This document shows, in pieces, positions 17,687 to 26,208 of a stretch of 64,000 nucleotides of DNA. This stretch comes from a virus. A model generated the notes under the pieces. That model did no database searches and had not been told where the DNA came from. It was given only the letters and a program-made list of their open reading frames with translations. Position 1 is the stretch's first letter. Every line of letters begins with the position of its first letter. The stretch spans positions 57,873 through 121,872 of the IMG/VR virus record IMGVR_UViG_3300046318_000188; one strand, given 5' to 3'. The position numbers and the translations under genes were made by a program.

Positions 17687-19579
17687 ATGAAAAGTTTTTT
17701 AGATATACTTGAAGAAGAAAAAAGTGGTGATAAACACCATGTGATGGCATTTGGCCGCATGAATCCTCCGACTACCGGTCACCTAAAGGTAATCGATAAG
17801 GTTAAAGAAGTTGCAAAAAAGAATAATGCGGAACATTCTGTTGTAACTTCTCATTCACAAGATTCAAAAAAGAATCCGTTAAGTGCCACACAGAAACTCA
17901 AACATCTACATCGTTATTCTCCAGACACACATTTTGTAGCATCTTCAAAAGAACATCCAACATTTTTACACCATGCAGCAGAATTACATAAAAAAGGTGT
18001 AACTCATCTTCACATGGTTGCTGGTTCTGACCGTGTCGCTGAATATAAAAAGAAATTGAATCAATATAACGGTACACATGAAGGTGCATTGTACAATTTC
18101 AAAAAGATTACTGTTCACTCCGCTGGTCATAGAGATCCTGATTCAGAGGGTTCTGAAGGTATGTCCGGTACCAAGATGAGGGAACACGCAAAGAATAAAG
18201 ATATTCATTCTTTCAAAAAAGGTGTTCCATCTCATGTTTCACACGAACATGTAAAAGAATTGATGCATGATACTCGCAAGGGTATGGGTTTACATGAAGA
18301 TACTAACCGTGGTATGTTCAAAGCAATCTTTGTAACGGGTGGTCCTGGTTCAGGTAAAGACATTATTATCCGTGAAGCTATTGCTGAAAGTCGTATTACA
18401 GAATTAAACTTCATTCAAGTGAGAGATTATTTGGGTGACAAACAGAAGTTGTCCGAACAATCCAAAGACTTCCGTAGAGAAGCCATTAGAACTCGTAATC
18501 CATTAATCATTAATGGTCCAGCCGATGATAATGAAAAGATTGCTCAGATTAAAGAAGAATTGGAAGAATTGGGTTATGAAACTCAAATGATTTTTGTTGA
18601 CACTTCTGATGAGGCTTCAAAAGAAAGAAATTCATTATTGTCGAGAATGATGATGGAATCAGTCAGGCAAGACAAATGGGCCAAATCTCAGAGAAATACT
18701 AAATATTTCACAGAAGCCTTCAATAACTTTGTTCCTTTTGATAATACCGGTGACATTGGTAATAAAGAACAAGATATCCATGAAGTATATGAATTGACTA
18801 GAGATTTCTTGGATTCAAGAGTGACAAATGAAACGGCTTTGGATTGGTTAGAAAGAAACCATAAGTCATATGTTAATTTTAAAATAGATACATTATTCAA
18901 GGAAAATAAAAATGTTCAAAGCACTAATCGATTTCTTAAAATCAAAATTCGAAGCGTCCCCACAAAAGGTCCAGCCGACATTAAACCAGACAACAGAACC
19001 GTCAACACAAGCCCAGCCGCTGACGACCTCCAAGGAAACACCTTCCCAAGAAAAAATCCCAACGGAACAACCTACATCGGTGGCCAAGCTGCCGGAGTTT
19101 ACGCCGAAAGTGAAACCAAGAACATCAAAGTCAAAGTCTACTCCGAGCCAAAAGAAACCAAGTTCAGTAAAGACAAAGACAAAGAAAAAAGGTTAAAATT
19201 TGGTGATAAGTCACTAAGTGCCAATCGTATTGGAACTCCTACGGGATTAGGATCCGAATTTAGTACAAGAACTAATGGTACAGGTTTAACTGGTGGTGCA
19301 GGTTTAGGTAATCAAACTTATAGTGAAAGCCAAGAATATAGTAATTCTAGTCCGGCTAGTACAGCAATGCCTAGAGTAGTTTCACCAAATCCATTGAATG
19401 AGAAAAAACCATTTAATGGATTTAGAAAAATAATTAGAAAAGAAGCAATAGATGATCCGGGAGCCAATGATATGGGTGTCGGTGGAACTCTAGGTGGTGC
19501 AACCAATAAGGAACCATTGGTTACTCCTGCTGATAATAAGGTTCGAGTAGATAATCTTTTAAAAAAGAAAAAGAAATAA
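17687..19579 (+). CDS. NadR-like adenylyltransferase-kinase fusion with capsid-targeting-like N-terminus
   Basis: This 630-residue protein begins MKSFLDILEEE. Residues about 18-170 are a nucleotidyltransferase domain: AFGRMNPPTTGHLKVID, where TTGH replaces the HxGH motif, and GMSGTKMREH, the ISSTxxR-like motif. Residues about 205-400 are a P-loop kinase domain with Walker A VTGGPGSGKD and an RNSLLSRMM-type helix. This order matches NadR (NMN adenylyltransferase plus nicotinamide riboside kinase), but substrate is not proven. From about residue 410 the chain is low-complexity, ending in a Gly/Thr-rich region and a KKKKK tail, as in structural phage proteins. Confidence 0.75.
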   Translation: MKSFLDILEEEKSGDKHHVMAFGRMNPPTTGHLKVIDKVKEVAKKNNAEHSVVTSHSQDSKKNPLSATQKLKHLHRYSPDTHFVASSKEHPTFLHHAAELHKKGVTHLHMVAGSDRVAEYKKKLNQYNGTHEGALYNFKKITVHSAGHRDPDSEGSEGMSGTKMREHAKNKDIHSFKKGVPSHVSHEHVKELMHDTRKGMGLHEDTNRGMFKAIFVTGGPGSGKDIIIREAIAESRITELNFIQVRDYLGDKQKLSEQSKDFRREAIRTRNPLIINGPADDNEKIAQIKEELEELGYETQMIFVDTSDEASKERNSLLSRMMMESVRQDKWAKSQRNTKYFTEAFNNFVPFDNTGDIGNKEQDIHEVYELTRDFLDSRVTNETALDWLERNHKSYVNFKIDTLFKENKNVQSTNRFLKIKIRSVPTKGPADIKPDNRTVNTSPAADDLQGNTFPRKNPNGTTYIGGQAAGVYAESETKNIKVKVYSEPKETKFSKDKDKEKRLKFGDKSLSANRIGTPTGLGSEFSTRTNGTGLTGGAGLGNQTYSESQEYSNSSPASTAMPRVVSPNPLNEKKPFNGFRKIIRKEAIDDPGANDMGVGGTLGGATNKEPLVTPADNKVRVDNLLKKKKK

Positions 19580-19591
19580 ACGGAGAAAAAA

Positions 19592-20722
19592 ATGTTTACA
19601 AAGAGCAAAATAAGCCAATCAATGATTGATGCTGTTAATAAAGTTTTAGAACACAACCAACCAGAACCTGAGCCGATTCCTAAGACTCCGGCAGAAGGTG
19701 GTAGAGTACCTTGGGTACCCAACACTACTACATTGACAGAATCTTCAGAGAAAGTAACCACACCTACAGGAATGAAAGTATATGGTTCTTCTTATGGTAA
19801 CTCCGCTAAAGCTCGTAAAGACCAAACTAAGTCTGCTGTTGATACACTCAAAGGTCCAAAAGACAAAGAGATGAAAGAAGAACTCAAAGGTGACCAAGAT
19901 AAGATTGATGCTAATCACAATGGTAAAATCGATGGCCAAGACTTTGATATTCTCCGTAAAAAGAAAAAAGTCAAAGAAGATATGCACTTTGCAAATAAAC
20001 TTTTAGAAACAGTCCGTAAGTCTGATGTTCCTGCTTATCTCCGTAAAGCAAAAGGCGACACACCATTGACTGTTGCTGATGTTAAAGGTCCTAAGAAAGA
20101 TTCAATCTCTGCTCCTGAGAACCTTGCAAAGAATCGCAATGAATGGAAAGAAGATACAGATTACAGCGAAGAACAACTTGACGAAATGTTAAATGAAGTT
20201 CTTGGTAAAGATGCTACTGCTGGTGATTGGATTCATGACTTTGTTCATTCAGACAATCCTAAGTTTGCTGGTAAATCTAAAGCAGAACGTAAGAAGATGG
20301 CTCTTGGTGCTTATTATGGTAAACAGAATGAAGCAACCAATTATGAGCCAAGCGATGCAGCAGTTACAACAGATACATTAGCTGGTCGTATGGCTGGTGG
20401 TAAAATGAATTCATTTAAGTCTTACAAATTAAGAGTTAAGCCTTTAGATAAAGAAGGTGAACCTAAACCAGGTGATGATACTCCTAAGACTATTCAACCA
20501 CAAGATACTCCTGCAAGACGTTCACATGAAGTTAAAGAAGCGACTATTGCTGGTACTCCAGGTTGGAAAAAAATACCAAAAGAGGTTAAAGACAAATCTG
20601 GTGCAGTTCACACTCCAATGTCCCGTGCAAGAGATTTGGCTCGCTCTGCTTTCAAAAAAATCAAGAATGAAACAATGATGGGTAAAGCAGGTACTACATC
20701 TGAGAGCAAAAAGAAATGTTAA
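19592..20722 (+). CDS. Probable virion or head-core protein with EF-hand-like loop
   Basis: This 376-residue, charged and Lys-rich protein has an AACGGAGAAAAAAATG start. Visible elements are ISQSMIDAVNKVLE at the N-terminus, a calcium-binding-like loop DKIDANHNGKIDGQDF, a DWIHDFVHSDNPKFAGKSK element followed by ERKKMALGAYYGKQ that recurs in phage internal proteins, and a second Lys/Pro-rich region. I read it as a late internal or scaffold protein that may be cut by the prohead protease. No enzymatic motif was seen. It overlaps the next gene by 7 bp. Confidence 0.7.
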   Translation: MFTKSKISQSMIDAVNKVLEHNQPEPEPIPKTPAEGGRVPWVPNTTTLTESSEKVTTPTGMKVYGSSYGNSAKARKDQTKSAVDTLKGPKDKEMKEELKGDQDKIDANHNGKIDGQDFDILRKKKKVKEDMHFANKLLETVRKSDVPAYLRKAKGDTPLTVADVKGPKKDSISAPENLAKNRNEWKEDTDYSEEQLDEMLNEVLGKDATAGDWIHDFVHSDNPKFAGKSKAERKKMALGAYYGKQNEATNYEPSDAAVTTDTLAGRMAGGKMNSFKSYKLRVKPLDKEGEPKPGDDTPKTIQPQDTPARRSHEVKEATIAGTPGWKKIPKEVKDKSGAVHTPMSRARDLARSAFKKIKNETMMGKAGTTSESKKKC

Positions 20723-22191
20723 AAAAATTAAAAGCCGTTGTTAAGCAAAATCCAGAACCTGCAAGAGGTAAAGTGGGTACAAGTCCTATGGATCCTTGGG
20801 AAGCCAAATCAGGTATTGCTGAAGCTTCCGAAGAACAATTGTTACGTCAATATTTAAAGTCCCGTGGTATTAATCCAGAATTTGTTCCGGTAGACACCAA
20901 AATTTCACATTCAAAATCTGGCGAATATCTAAAATGGCGTAGAGACCATCAATTCCGTGAATCATTAACTACTCAGCATACTCCATTTGAAAAAAGACAA
21001 CACCTTCTCAAAAAAGCAGTACATATGAATAAGGTTGCGAGCTCTGATGTTTCTTCTGGTGGTTTACATAAAGAAGAAATTGAAATCTTGGAAGCCGTTG
21101 ATAAAGAAGATACTTTAACATTTGATATTCCTTTAATGATCCGTATGCTAGAATTGGCAAGAGAAGATGTCAAAGATGATATGGAATTACACCGTATTAC
21201 TGAAAGATTAATTTCTATTCGTAATAAAGGTATTTTGACAATGGATGATTATGAGTTCATTGCTGGTATCAAAAAACTCAAAGAAGAAATTGAAGAACTC
21301 ACTGAGAAAAAAGACCCATGTTGGAAGGGTTATCAGATGGTTGGTATGAAAGACAAAGGCGGTAAGAAAGTTCCTAATTGTGTACCAGAAGAAAAAGAAT
21401 TGGAAGAAGGCCGCATGAAAGATATTGCGACTAATGCTGATGAAACTAAACGTCTTAACAAGATGACAACACTTCAGAAATTCCGTACTGATGCTGCTGC
21501 TCGTGAAAAGAAACACGCCGATATTGCTAAAAATTCTGATGGTATGACTTCTGCTATTGACCGCTTAGAGAAGCATATGAACAAAGAAGAAGTTGAACAG
21601 ATTGATGAAATCTCAAATACAACACTATCTTCTTACAAAGATAAAGCAAGAACAAGTCTTAAAACTGCACAAACAAATCGTGATGCCGCTGAATCAGGTA
21701 AAGATATGTCAAAAGGTTTTGCAGACCTACACACAAAATCGAATGCCATTGCAAAAAAACGTGTTAAGGGACTAATGGGTTATATGCAACGCAAACAAGG
21801 CATGAAACCTACCAGTGAAAACTCTTTGGATCCACAAGCATCAACACAAGCAGCTACAGGTCCAGGTGAATGTGATGATTCAACAGAAATGCAAAAACAA
21901 AGATCCAAGTCTGCTCGTATGATTAAGAGCCTCTACAAAAGTAAGAATATGAAAGAGGAAACTTACGATTGGGAAAAAGACGATAAAGCACAGTTGTATG
22001 GTAAGAAACCAAAGATTAAAGAACCAGGTGATGCGTCCAATATGGACCAACAGAAACCCGATGCCCGTATCGTGATGTCTGGCGGTACAACATTAACTGG
22101 TGAAAAAAGAGATGAAGTCATGGTTGATCCATTGATGAAGAATGCCAAACCCGGAAGTCAGACGGTATTCGATAAGCCAAGTAAAAAATAA
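20716..22191 (+). CDS. Probable virion or head-core polyprotein
   Basis: This 491-residue, highly charged protein overlaps the previous gene. It contains SGIAEASEEQLL, where IAE before A matches the gp21 protease rule, a KKDPCWKGYQMVGMKDKGGK Cys motif, and a coiled-coil-like region around EVEQIDEISNTTLSSYKDKA. These modules are frequent in head-associated proteins of T4-like phages. It lies just before the next late promoter. No catalytic motif is visible, so the role is inferred from composition and place. Confidence 0.7.
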   Translation: MLKKLKAVVKQNPEPARGKVGTSPMDPWEAKSGIAEASEEQLLRQYLKSRGINPEFVPVDTKISHSKSGEYLKWRRDHQFRESLTTQHTPFEKRQHLLKKAVHMNKVASSDVSSGGLHKEEIEILEAVDKEDTLTFDIPLMIRMLELAREDVKDDMELHRITERLISIRNKGILTMDDYEFIAGIKKLKEEIEELTEKKDPCWKGYQMVGMKDKGGKKVPNCVPEEKELEEGRMKDIATNADETKRLNKMTTLQKFRTDAAAREKKHADIAKNSDGMTSAIDRLEKHMNKEEVEQIDEISNTTLSSYKDKARTSLKTAQTNRDAAESGKDMSKGFADLHTKSNAIAKKRVKGLMGYMQRKQGMKPTSENSLDPQASTQAATGPGECDDSTEMQKQRSKSARMIKSLYKSKNMKEETYDWEKDDKAQLYGKKPKIKEPGDASNMDQQKPDARIVMSGGTTLTGEKRDEVMVDPLMKNAKPGSQTVFDKPSKK

Positions 22192-22199
22192 GATAAATA
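22192..22199 (+). promoter_or_regulatory. T4-type late promoter GATAAATA
   Basis: GATAAATA begins in the base after the preceding stop and lies 33 bp before the Ig-like virion gene. It is one mismatch from the late consensus, the same variant as at 7687 and 60658. Confidence 0.7.
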
Positions 22200-22232
22200 A
22201 GTAACATAACCCGAGGTTAAAAGGAGAAAAAG

Positions 22233-22904
22233 ATGCCATCATGGGGAAATAAAGACGCAGCCGCAAATGCACCATATTGGGCTGTTAATTCAACAATCGT
22301 TAATGCAACGAATGTAAAAGCTAACTATGCCGGACCAACTGCAGCTAACGTAGCACGTTTGTATGCAAATACTACTGCTGATGTTTATACTGTTGGTGAA
22401 ACAATCGGTTTGTTTGCCGTTGATACACAAGAAGCCTCAGTAAGAGGAACAACTGGTTCTGGTTGGGTTTTAAAGACTACTGGTTCGGGTGGTCGTGCTG
22501 GCCGTGTTCAAGAAGAACTATTAGTTGCAATTTCTTCTTTCGTTAACGGTGACGGTGATGCACAAACTTATGCTAACGTTGCTATCACATTGGATGCATT
22601 AGGTTCTAAGTCTGTTGTTGCTGGTGGTGGAAACACTGCAATCTTCACAGAAACAGTAACCTTAACTGGTAATACATCTGCTGCCTTGGCTTACCAATGG
22701 CAAGTTAATAACGCTGGTACATGGGGTAACGTTGCTAATGGCACACCTGCCAATACAACATATGCTGGTGCAACAACATCTGCATTGACAATTACACCAA
22801 CTTATACAGATGCTAATGGATACAAGTATCGTGTAATCGTAACTGCTGCTGACCAAGGCGTAACTGCAACATCAGCTAACGGTACATTGACTGTTACAAT
22901 TTAA
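22233..22904 (+). CDS. Virion protein with C-terminal Ig-like domain
   Basis: This 223-residue protein is rich in Ala, Thr, Val and Asn. The first half (MPSWGNKDAAANAPYWAVN, then VGETIGLFAVDTQEA and GSGWVLKTTGSGGRAGRVQ) matches a virion protein common in T4-like environmental phages. The second half, about residues 140-223, has alternating hydrophobic strands with a YQWQV core Trp and ANGYKYRVIV, typical of a bacterial/phage Ig-like fold. A decoration protein of the Hoc type is plausible. AAAGGAG precedes the ATG, with a late promoter just upstream. Confidence 0.8.
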   Translation: MPSWGNKDAAANAPYWAVNSTIVNATNVKANYAGPTAANVARLYANTTADVYTVGETIGLFAVDTQEASVRGTTGSGWVLKTTGSGGRAGRVQEELLVAISSFVNGDGDAQTYANVAITLDALGSKSVVAGGGNTAIFTETVTLTGNTSAALAYQWQVNNAGTWGNVANGTPANTTYAGATTSALTITPTYTDANGYKYRVIVTAADQGVTATSANGTLTVTI

Positions 22905-22907
22905 TAG

Positions 22908-23267
22908 ATGTTAAGTTTTAAGCAATTTTTCTCTGAGGAAAACGGGGGTTTAGATATCCCCGTTGTTTCTTTGGAAGAAAATGTCAAAGACAAAATTGAC
23001 CTAATTAATGACCAGTTAGACCAAAGATTGAATGAATGTGTAGTAAACCCATATATTGGATGGGTTAATGCTTCAAAGACACTATCAGAACATGGTATCA
23101 CTTTACCAAAAGTAATGATGAAAGATGTAATGGAAGGTGTTGAAGTTGTAGCTTTAAATGAAGATTATTATTTTTATTATGAATATGGTTTTGTAAATGA
23201 AGGTTATCAAACATTTGCATCGATTGTTAACGAAACTGATTTAGAGAAGCTACTAGAAGAAGAATAA
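22908..23267 (+). CDS. Small protein with capsid-targeting-like N-terminus
   Basis: This 119-residue acidic protein begins MLSFKQFFSEEN, very close to the T4 capsid-targeting pattern M-K-T-Y-Q-E-F-I-A-E. The rest has a helical region around LINDQLDQRLNECVVNP, an IGWVNASKTLSEHGITLP segment and a YYFYYEYGF strand. It sits three bases after the Ig-like gene and shares its late promoter. It is a candidate internal head protein of unknown function. Confidence 0.7.
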   Translation: MLSFKQFFSEENGGLDIPVVSLEENVKDKIDLINDQLDQRLNECVVNPYIGWVNASKTLSEHGITLPKVMMKDVMEGVEVVALNEDYYFYYEYGFVNEGYQTFASIVNETDLEKLLEEE

Positions 23268-23274
23268 TATTATA

Positions 23275-23661
23275 ATGTTTGATGATTTAAATGATGAAAA
23301 TTTTATGATGTATGCAATGAAGTGCTATAATTCACCAAATTGTATTATGTCTGAGTTTGAAGGAGATATTAAGAGAACCAAATACCTAAAACGATTATTT
23401 CGTAGATACAAGGTTTCCAAATCTCTTAAAGAAAGATTGATATTAAATCATATCATTCTATTGAATAATGTTTTTGGGCCAGAAGTAACATCAAGAATAT
23501 TATTTTATAGAATTGATGAACGAGATTATGATATATTAAAAACATTTTTATTATATTTAAATTTGATGCCAGATATGGTTTATGGTATCAACGGTAATAA
23601 TATAAGAACCTCGGAGATTCCGGTGGATATGAATATAGCAGAGATATTAAGGAAAATATAA
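23275..23661 (+). CDS. Conserved phage protein of unknown function
   Basis: This 128-residue, mostly helical and basic protein has the core EGDIKRTKYLKRLFRRY and LKERLILNHIILLNNVFG, then TFLLYLNLMPDMVYG. I recognise this as a widely conserved phage protein (including T4-like and other tailed phages), but no function is known. It lies in the late structural block and overlaps the next gene by one base (TAATG). Confidence 0.8.
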   Translation: MFDDLNDENFMMYAMKCYNSPNCIMSEFEGDIKRTKYLKRLFRRYKVSKSLKERLILNHIILLNNVFGPEVTSRILFYRIDERDYDILKTFLLYLNLMPDMVYGINGNNIRTSEIPVDMNIAEILRKI

Positions 23662-24206
23662 TGAGTTATTTAGATACAGCTGGTTGCCATAGAGCATTTG
23701 AACACGGTTTAGATAAGATTGCAGAAACCGCTCCAACAGAAGGTTGTTTTGTTGAAGTTGGAATTTATACAGGTGGCAGCGCATCACATTTAACAAAAAT
23801 AGCTGAGAGTAGAAACCAAAAGATTTTTTTATATGATACATTTAGTGGTTTGCCATACAAAGATGCATCTGATAGACATCACGTTGGCGAATTTAATTAT
23901 TCCGATTATGATTTTATAAAAAATGCTTTACCTTATGCTGAAGTTATTAAAGGAATATTTCCTGAGAGTGCTGTTGAAATGCCTTCAGTAGCATTTGCTC
24001 ACTTGGATGTGGATCAATACAAATCATATTATGATTGCATTACATATTTAAGACCAAAAATGGTACCTGGTGGAATTATGTTTTTTGATGATTATGAATT
24101 AGCTGGTGCCAAAAAGGCAATAGATGAATTAATCGGCGAAGAAAATTTAAAGTTTGTTACCTTTGATTGGGCACCAGACGTAAGAAAAGTTTACACGATA
24201 TTTTAA
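23661..24206 (+). CDS. TylF/MycF-like O-methyltransferase
   Basis: This 181-residue enzyme resembles the TylF family that O-methylates sugars of macrolides. It has motif I CFVEVGIYTGGSA, KIFLYDTFSGLPYKD (the TylF-like strand-2 DTFxGxP element), and FAHLDVDQYKSYYDC followed by GGIMFFDDYE, with the Asp pair that binds metal in this family. It is separate from the main glycan cluster and placed among head genes. The substrate may be a glycan on the virion or host. Confidence 0.85.
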   Translation: MSYLDTAGCHRAFEHGLDKIAETAPTEGCFVEVGIYTGGSASHLTKIAESRNQKIFLYDTFSGLPYKDASDRHHVGEFNYSDYDFIKNALPYAEVIKGIFPESAVEMPSVAFAHLDVDQYKSYYDCITYLRPKMVPGGIMFFDDYELAGAKKAIDELIGEENLKFVTFDWAPDVRKVYTIF

Positions 24207-24208
24207 AA

Positions 24209-24691
24209 ATGTTATCATTTAAACAATACCTAGAAGAAAATTGCTGTTGTGTTACGGCTCTAGAAAAGGGCTTAAAGCAATTGGATAATCACAATTACGA
24301 ATCAATTAATAAATTGATGATGAATATATCCAAAAAAGGTAATACTACTGGTAAAGATTTACATGATGATTTCGTATCTAAACACGGTAAAACTCCTGAT
24401 GAGTGGATTAAAGAACAGATAGAAGAATCAGCTGCTTGGCAAAGAAAAGCAGGTAAAGATCCTAAAGGTGGATTAAACCGTAAAGGTATTGCTTCATATC
24501 GCAGAGAAAATCCAGGTTCTAAATTATCAATGGCGGTCACAACACCACCATCTAAATTGGATCCAGACAGTAAAGCAGCAAAACGCAGAAAATCATTTTG
24601 TGCTCGCATGGGTGGTATGGAAGGCCCAATGAAGAAGCCAAATGGTGAACCAACTCGTAAAGCACTAGCACTAAGAAAGTGGAACTGTTAA
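24209..24691 (+). CDS. Basic protein with capsid-targeting-like N-terminus
   Basis: Starting at the ATG at 24209 (two bases after the preceding stop), this 160-residue protein begins MLSFKQYLEEN followed by CCC. An in-frame ATG at 24167 lies inside the methyltransferase gene and is less likely. The C-terminal half is basic: AAWQRKAGKDPKGGLNRKG, then KAAKRRKSFCARMGGMEGPM and TRKALALRKWNC. This second module is found in several phage proteins of unknown function and could bind nucleic acid. Confidence 0.75.
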   Translation: MLSFKQYLEENCCCVTALEKGLKQLDNHNYESINKLMMNISKKGNTTGKDLHDDFVSKHGKTPDEWIKEQIEESAAWQRKAGKDPKGGLNRKGIASYRRENPGSKLSMAVTTPPSKLDPDSKAAKRRKSFCARMGGMEGPMKKPNGEPTRKALALRKWNC

Positions 24692-24879
24692 TGAAAACCT
24701 TTAAAGAATACATCAATGAAGATGGTGAAGGTGGTGCTGTTGCTGCACCAACCAATGTTGTCGGTTCTGGAGCAATTGCTGGAACGGGTGGCAAAGGCGG
24801 CGAACCTGGTGTCAACTTGAAAAAGAAAAAGAATCCTGTTATTATTTCAATGACAAGAAGAAGTAGTCCTAAGTTTTAA
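24691..24879 (+). CDS. Small protein with capsid-targeting-like N-terminus
   Basis: This 62-residue protein starts in a TAATG overlap. It begins MKTFKEYINEDGEGG, the closest match here to T4 MKTYQEFIAE. A Gly/Ala-rich middle (VVGSGAIAGTGGKGGEPGV) and a basic tail with KKKKNP and MTRR follow. Short Gly-rich proteins of this layout are common in T4-like marine phages. The small size with a basic end fits a packaged internal protein. Confidence 0.72.
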   Translation: MKTFKEYINEDGEGGAVAAPTNVVGSGAIAGTGGKGGEPGVNLKKKKNPVIISMTRRSSPKF

Positions 24880-24891
24880 TAGGATAAAATT

Positions 24892-25332
24892 ATGTGGATG
24901 CTAAATTTTCTACCTGATGCGTTCTTTCATATACTTCTTGGTGTAAGTATAATAACATTTCTCGTCAGTACACTTTTTAGTAATATTCCTTTCCTTGGTG
25001 GTTATACAAAGTTAGTACAGATTATATCAATAGTTATTCTTGTATTCTCTGTGTGGATGGAAGGTGGCATTGCTAAAGATAATGAATACAAAGAAAAGAT
25101 TAAAGCATTACAACAACAGATTGATAAAGCTAAAGTTGAATCTGATTCCTTGAATAATAAACTTTTCGAAGAAATGTTAAAACATCAAGAAGAAATTAAA
25201 TCAATTAAAGATATCAATAAACTTAAATTAAAAGACCAAGCAAGTTTATTGGATTCACAATGTAAAGTGAATCAAGATGTTATTAATATTTTAAATGATT
25301 CAGCACGCAACCGTAACGGAAGCAAAAAATGA
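24892..25332 (+). CDS. Probable i-spanin (inner-membrane, coiled coil)
   Basis: This 146-residue protein has two N-terminal membrane helices (residues about 10-28 and 38-56) followed by a long charged coiled coil (KIKALQQQIDKAKVESDSLN and beyond). The next gene is a small lipoprotein and the one after is an endolysin, so this is most likely the inner-membrane half of a two-component spanin that fuses the membranes at lysis. A single N-terminal helix is more usual, so the second is slightly unusual. It overlaps the o-spanin gene by 4 bp. Confidence 0.75.
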   Translation: MWMLNFLPDAFFHILLGVSIITFLVSTLFSNIPFLGGYTKLVQIISIVILVFSVWMEGGIAKDNEYKEKIKALQQQIDKAKVESDSLNNKLFEEMLKHQEEIKSIKDINKLKLKDQASLLDSQCKVNQDVINILNDSARNRNGSKK

Positions 25333-25592
25333 AAAAAATATTAATCTTAATTTGTACAGTTGGTTTATTTGGATGTTCAGTTGTTCCTGTGGTACAAACT
25401 TTTCCTAAAGCAAATGATGCTTTAATGAAACCAGTACCAGAACTAAAAGAGATTCCTGATAATTCTTCAGCAAGCGAAGTGTTCGGCGTAGTAATTGAGA
25501 ACTATGCAACATACAATCAAATTGCTGACCAATTAAAGTCTTGGCAAAAGTGGTATACTGAACAAAAAAAGTTATTTGAGTCTGTAAAGTAA
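25329..25592 (+). CDS. Probable o-spanin lipoprotein
   Basis: This 87-residue protein has a clear lipoprotein signal: MKKILILICTVGLFGC, with LFGC as lipobox and C16 as the lipidated cysteine. A Pro-rich segment (ALMKPVPELKEIP) follows, as in Rz1-type o-spanins, then a helical C-terminus. The mature protein should sit on the inner face of the outer membrane. It points to a Gram-negative host. It starts inside the stop of the i-spanin gene. Confidence 0.8.
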   Translation: MKKILILICTVGLFGCSVVPVVQTFPKANDALMKPVPELKEIPDNSSASEVFGVVIENYATYNQIADQLKSWQKWYTEQKKLFESVK

Positions 25593-25593
25593 T

Positions 25594-26208
25594 ATGAGTT
25601 TTACTATTCAGCAATTCGTTAAGATGTTGCCGGGTAATACCAATGTAAAAAGTTGGTTTAACTCTTTTGCGCTATTTTTTCCCGATGCTGAATTAGATAC
25701 GATTGAACGAATTGCTGCTTTTATTGCTGAATGTTCAGTTGAATCAGCAAACTTTACAAGATTGAGGGAAAATTTAAATTATAGTGCTGAAGGATTAGTG
25801 AGAACTTGGCCAAAAAGATTTCCTAATATAGAGTTTGCTAATCTATATGCAAGGCAACCTGAAAAGATTGCTAATTATGTTTATGCCTATCGTATGGGCA
25901 ATGGTGATGAAGAAAGTGGTGACGGATGGAAGTACATCGGTAGAGGAATTATACAATTAACCGGTAAAAATAATTATCAGTTGTTTGCCGACTACATTAA
26001 TAAACCTATTGAAGAAGTTTGTGATTATTTGTTAACAACCGATGGAGCTACACAATCAGCTTGTTGGTTTTGGAAAACAAATAATTTAAATCATTACCTT
26101 GAAACGGAAGGTATTGATAAAGTTAGTAGAGTTATTAATGGTGGTGACCACGCTTTAATGGAAAGAAGAGCAGCTTATAATCAAGCACTTTACATTTTAC
26201 AAAATTAA
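25594..26208 (+). CDS. GH19 endolysin (chitinase-like lysozyme)
   Basis: This 204-residue glycoside hydrolase family 19 protein degrades peptidoglycan at lysis. The N-terminal catalytic part has FIAECSVESANF (candidate acid E50) and RLRENLNYSAEGL (candidate base E59). The substrate-cleft signature is GWKYIGRGIIQLTGKNNY. There is no signal peptide, so release needs a holin, which is the next gene. Length matches single-domain phage GH19 endolysins. Confidence 0.93.
   Translation: MSFTIQQFVKMLPGNTNVKSWFNSFALFFPDAELDTIERIAAFIAECSVESANFTRLRENLNYSAEGLVRTWPKRFPNIEFANLYARQPEKIANYVYAYRMGNGDEESGDGWKYIGRGIIQLTGKNNYQLFADYINKPIEEVCDYLLTTDGATQSACWFWKTNNLNHYLETEGIDKVSRVINGGDHALMERRAAYNQALYILQN

Noticed and set aside
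19318-19761. A 147-codon minus-strand frame opposite the end of the NadR-like gene
   Set aside because: It spans two well-supported plus-strand genes and their junction, has no promoter, and its hydrophobic content is the mirror of Gly/Thr/Asn-rich plus-strand codons.
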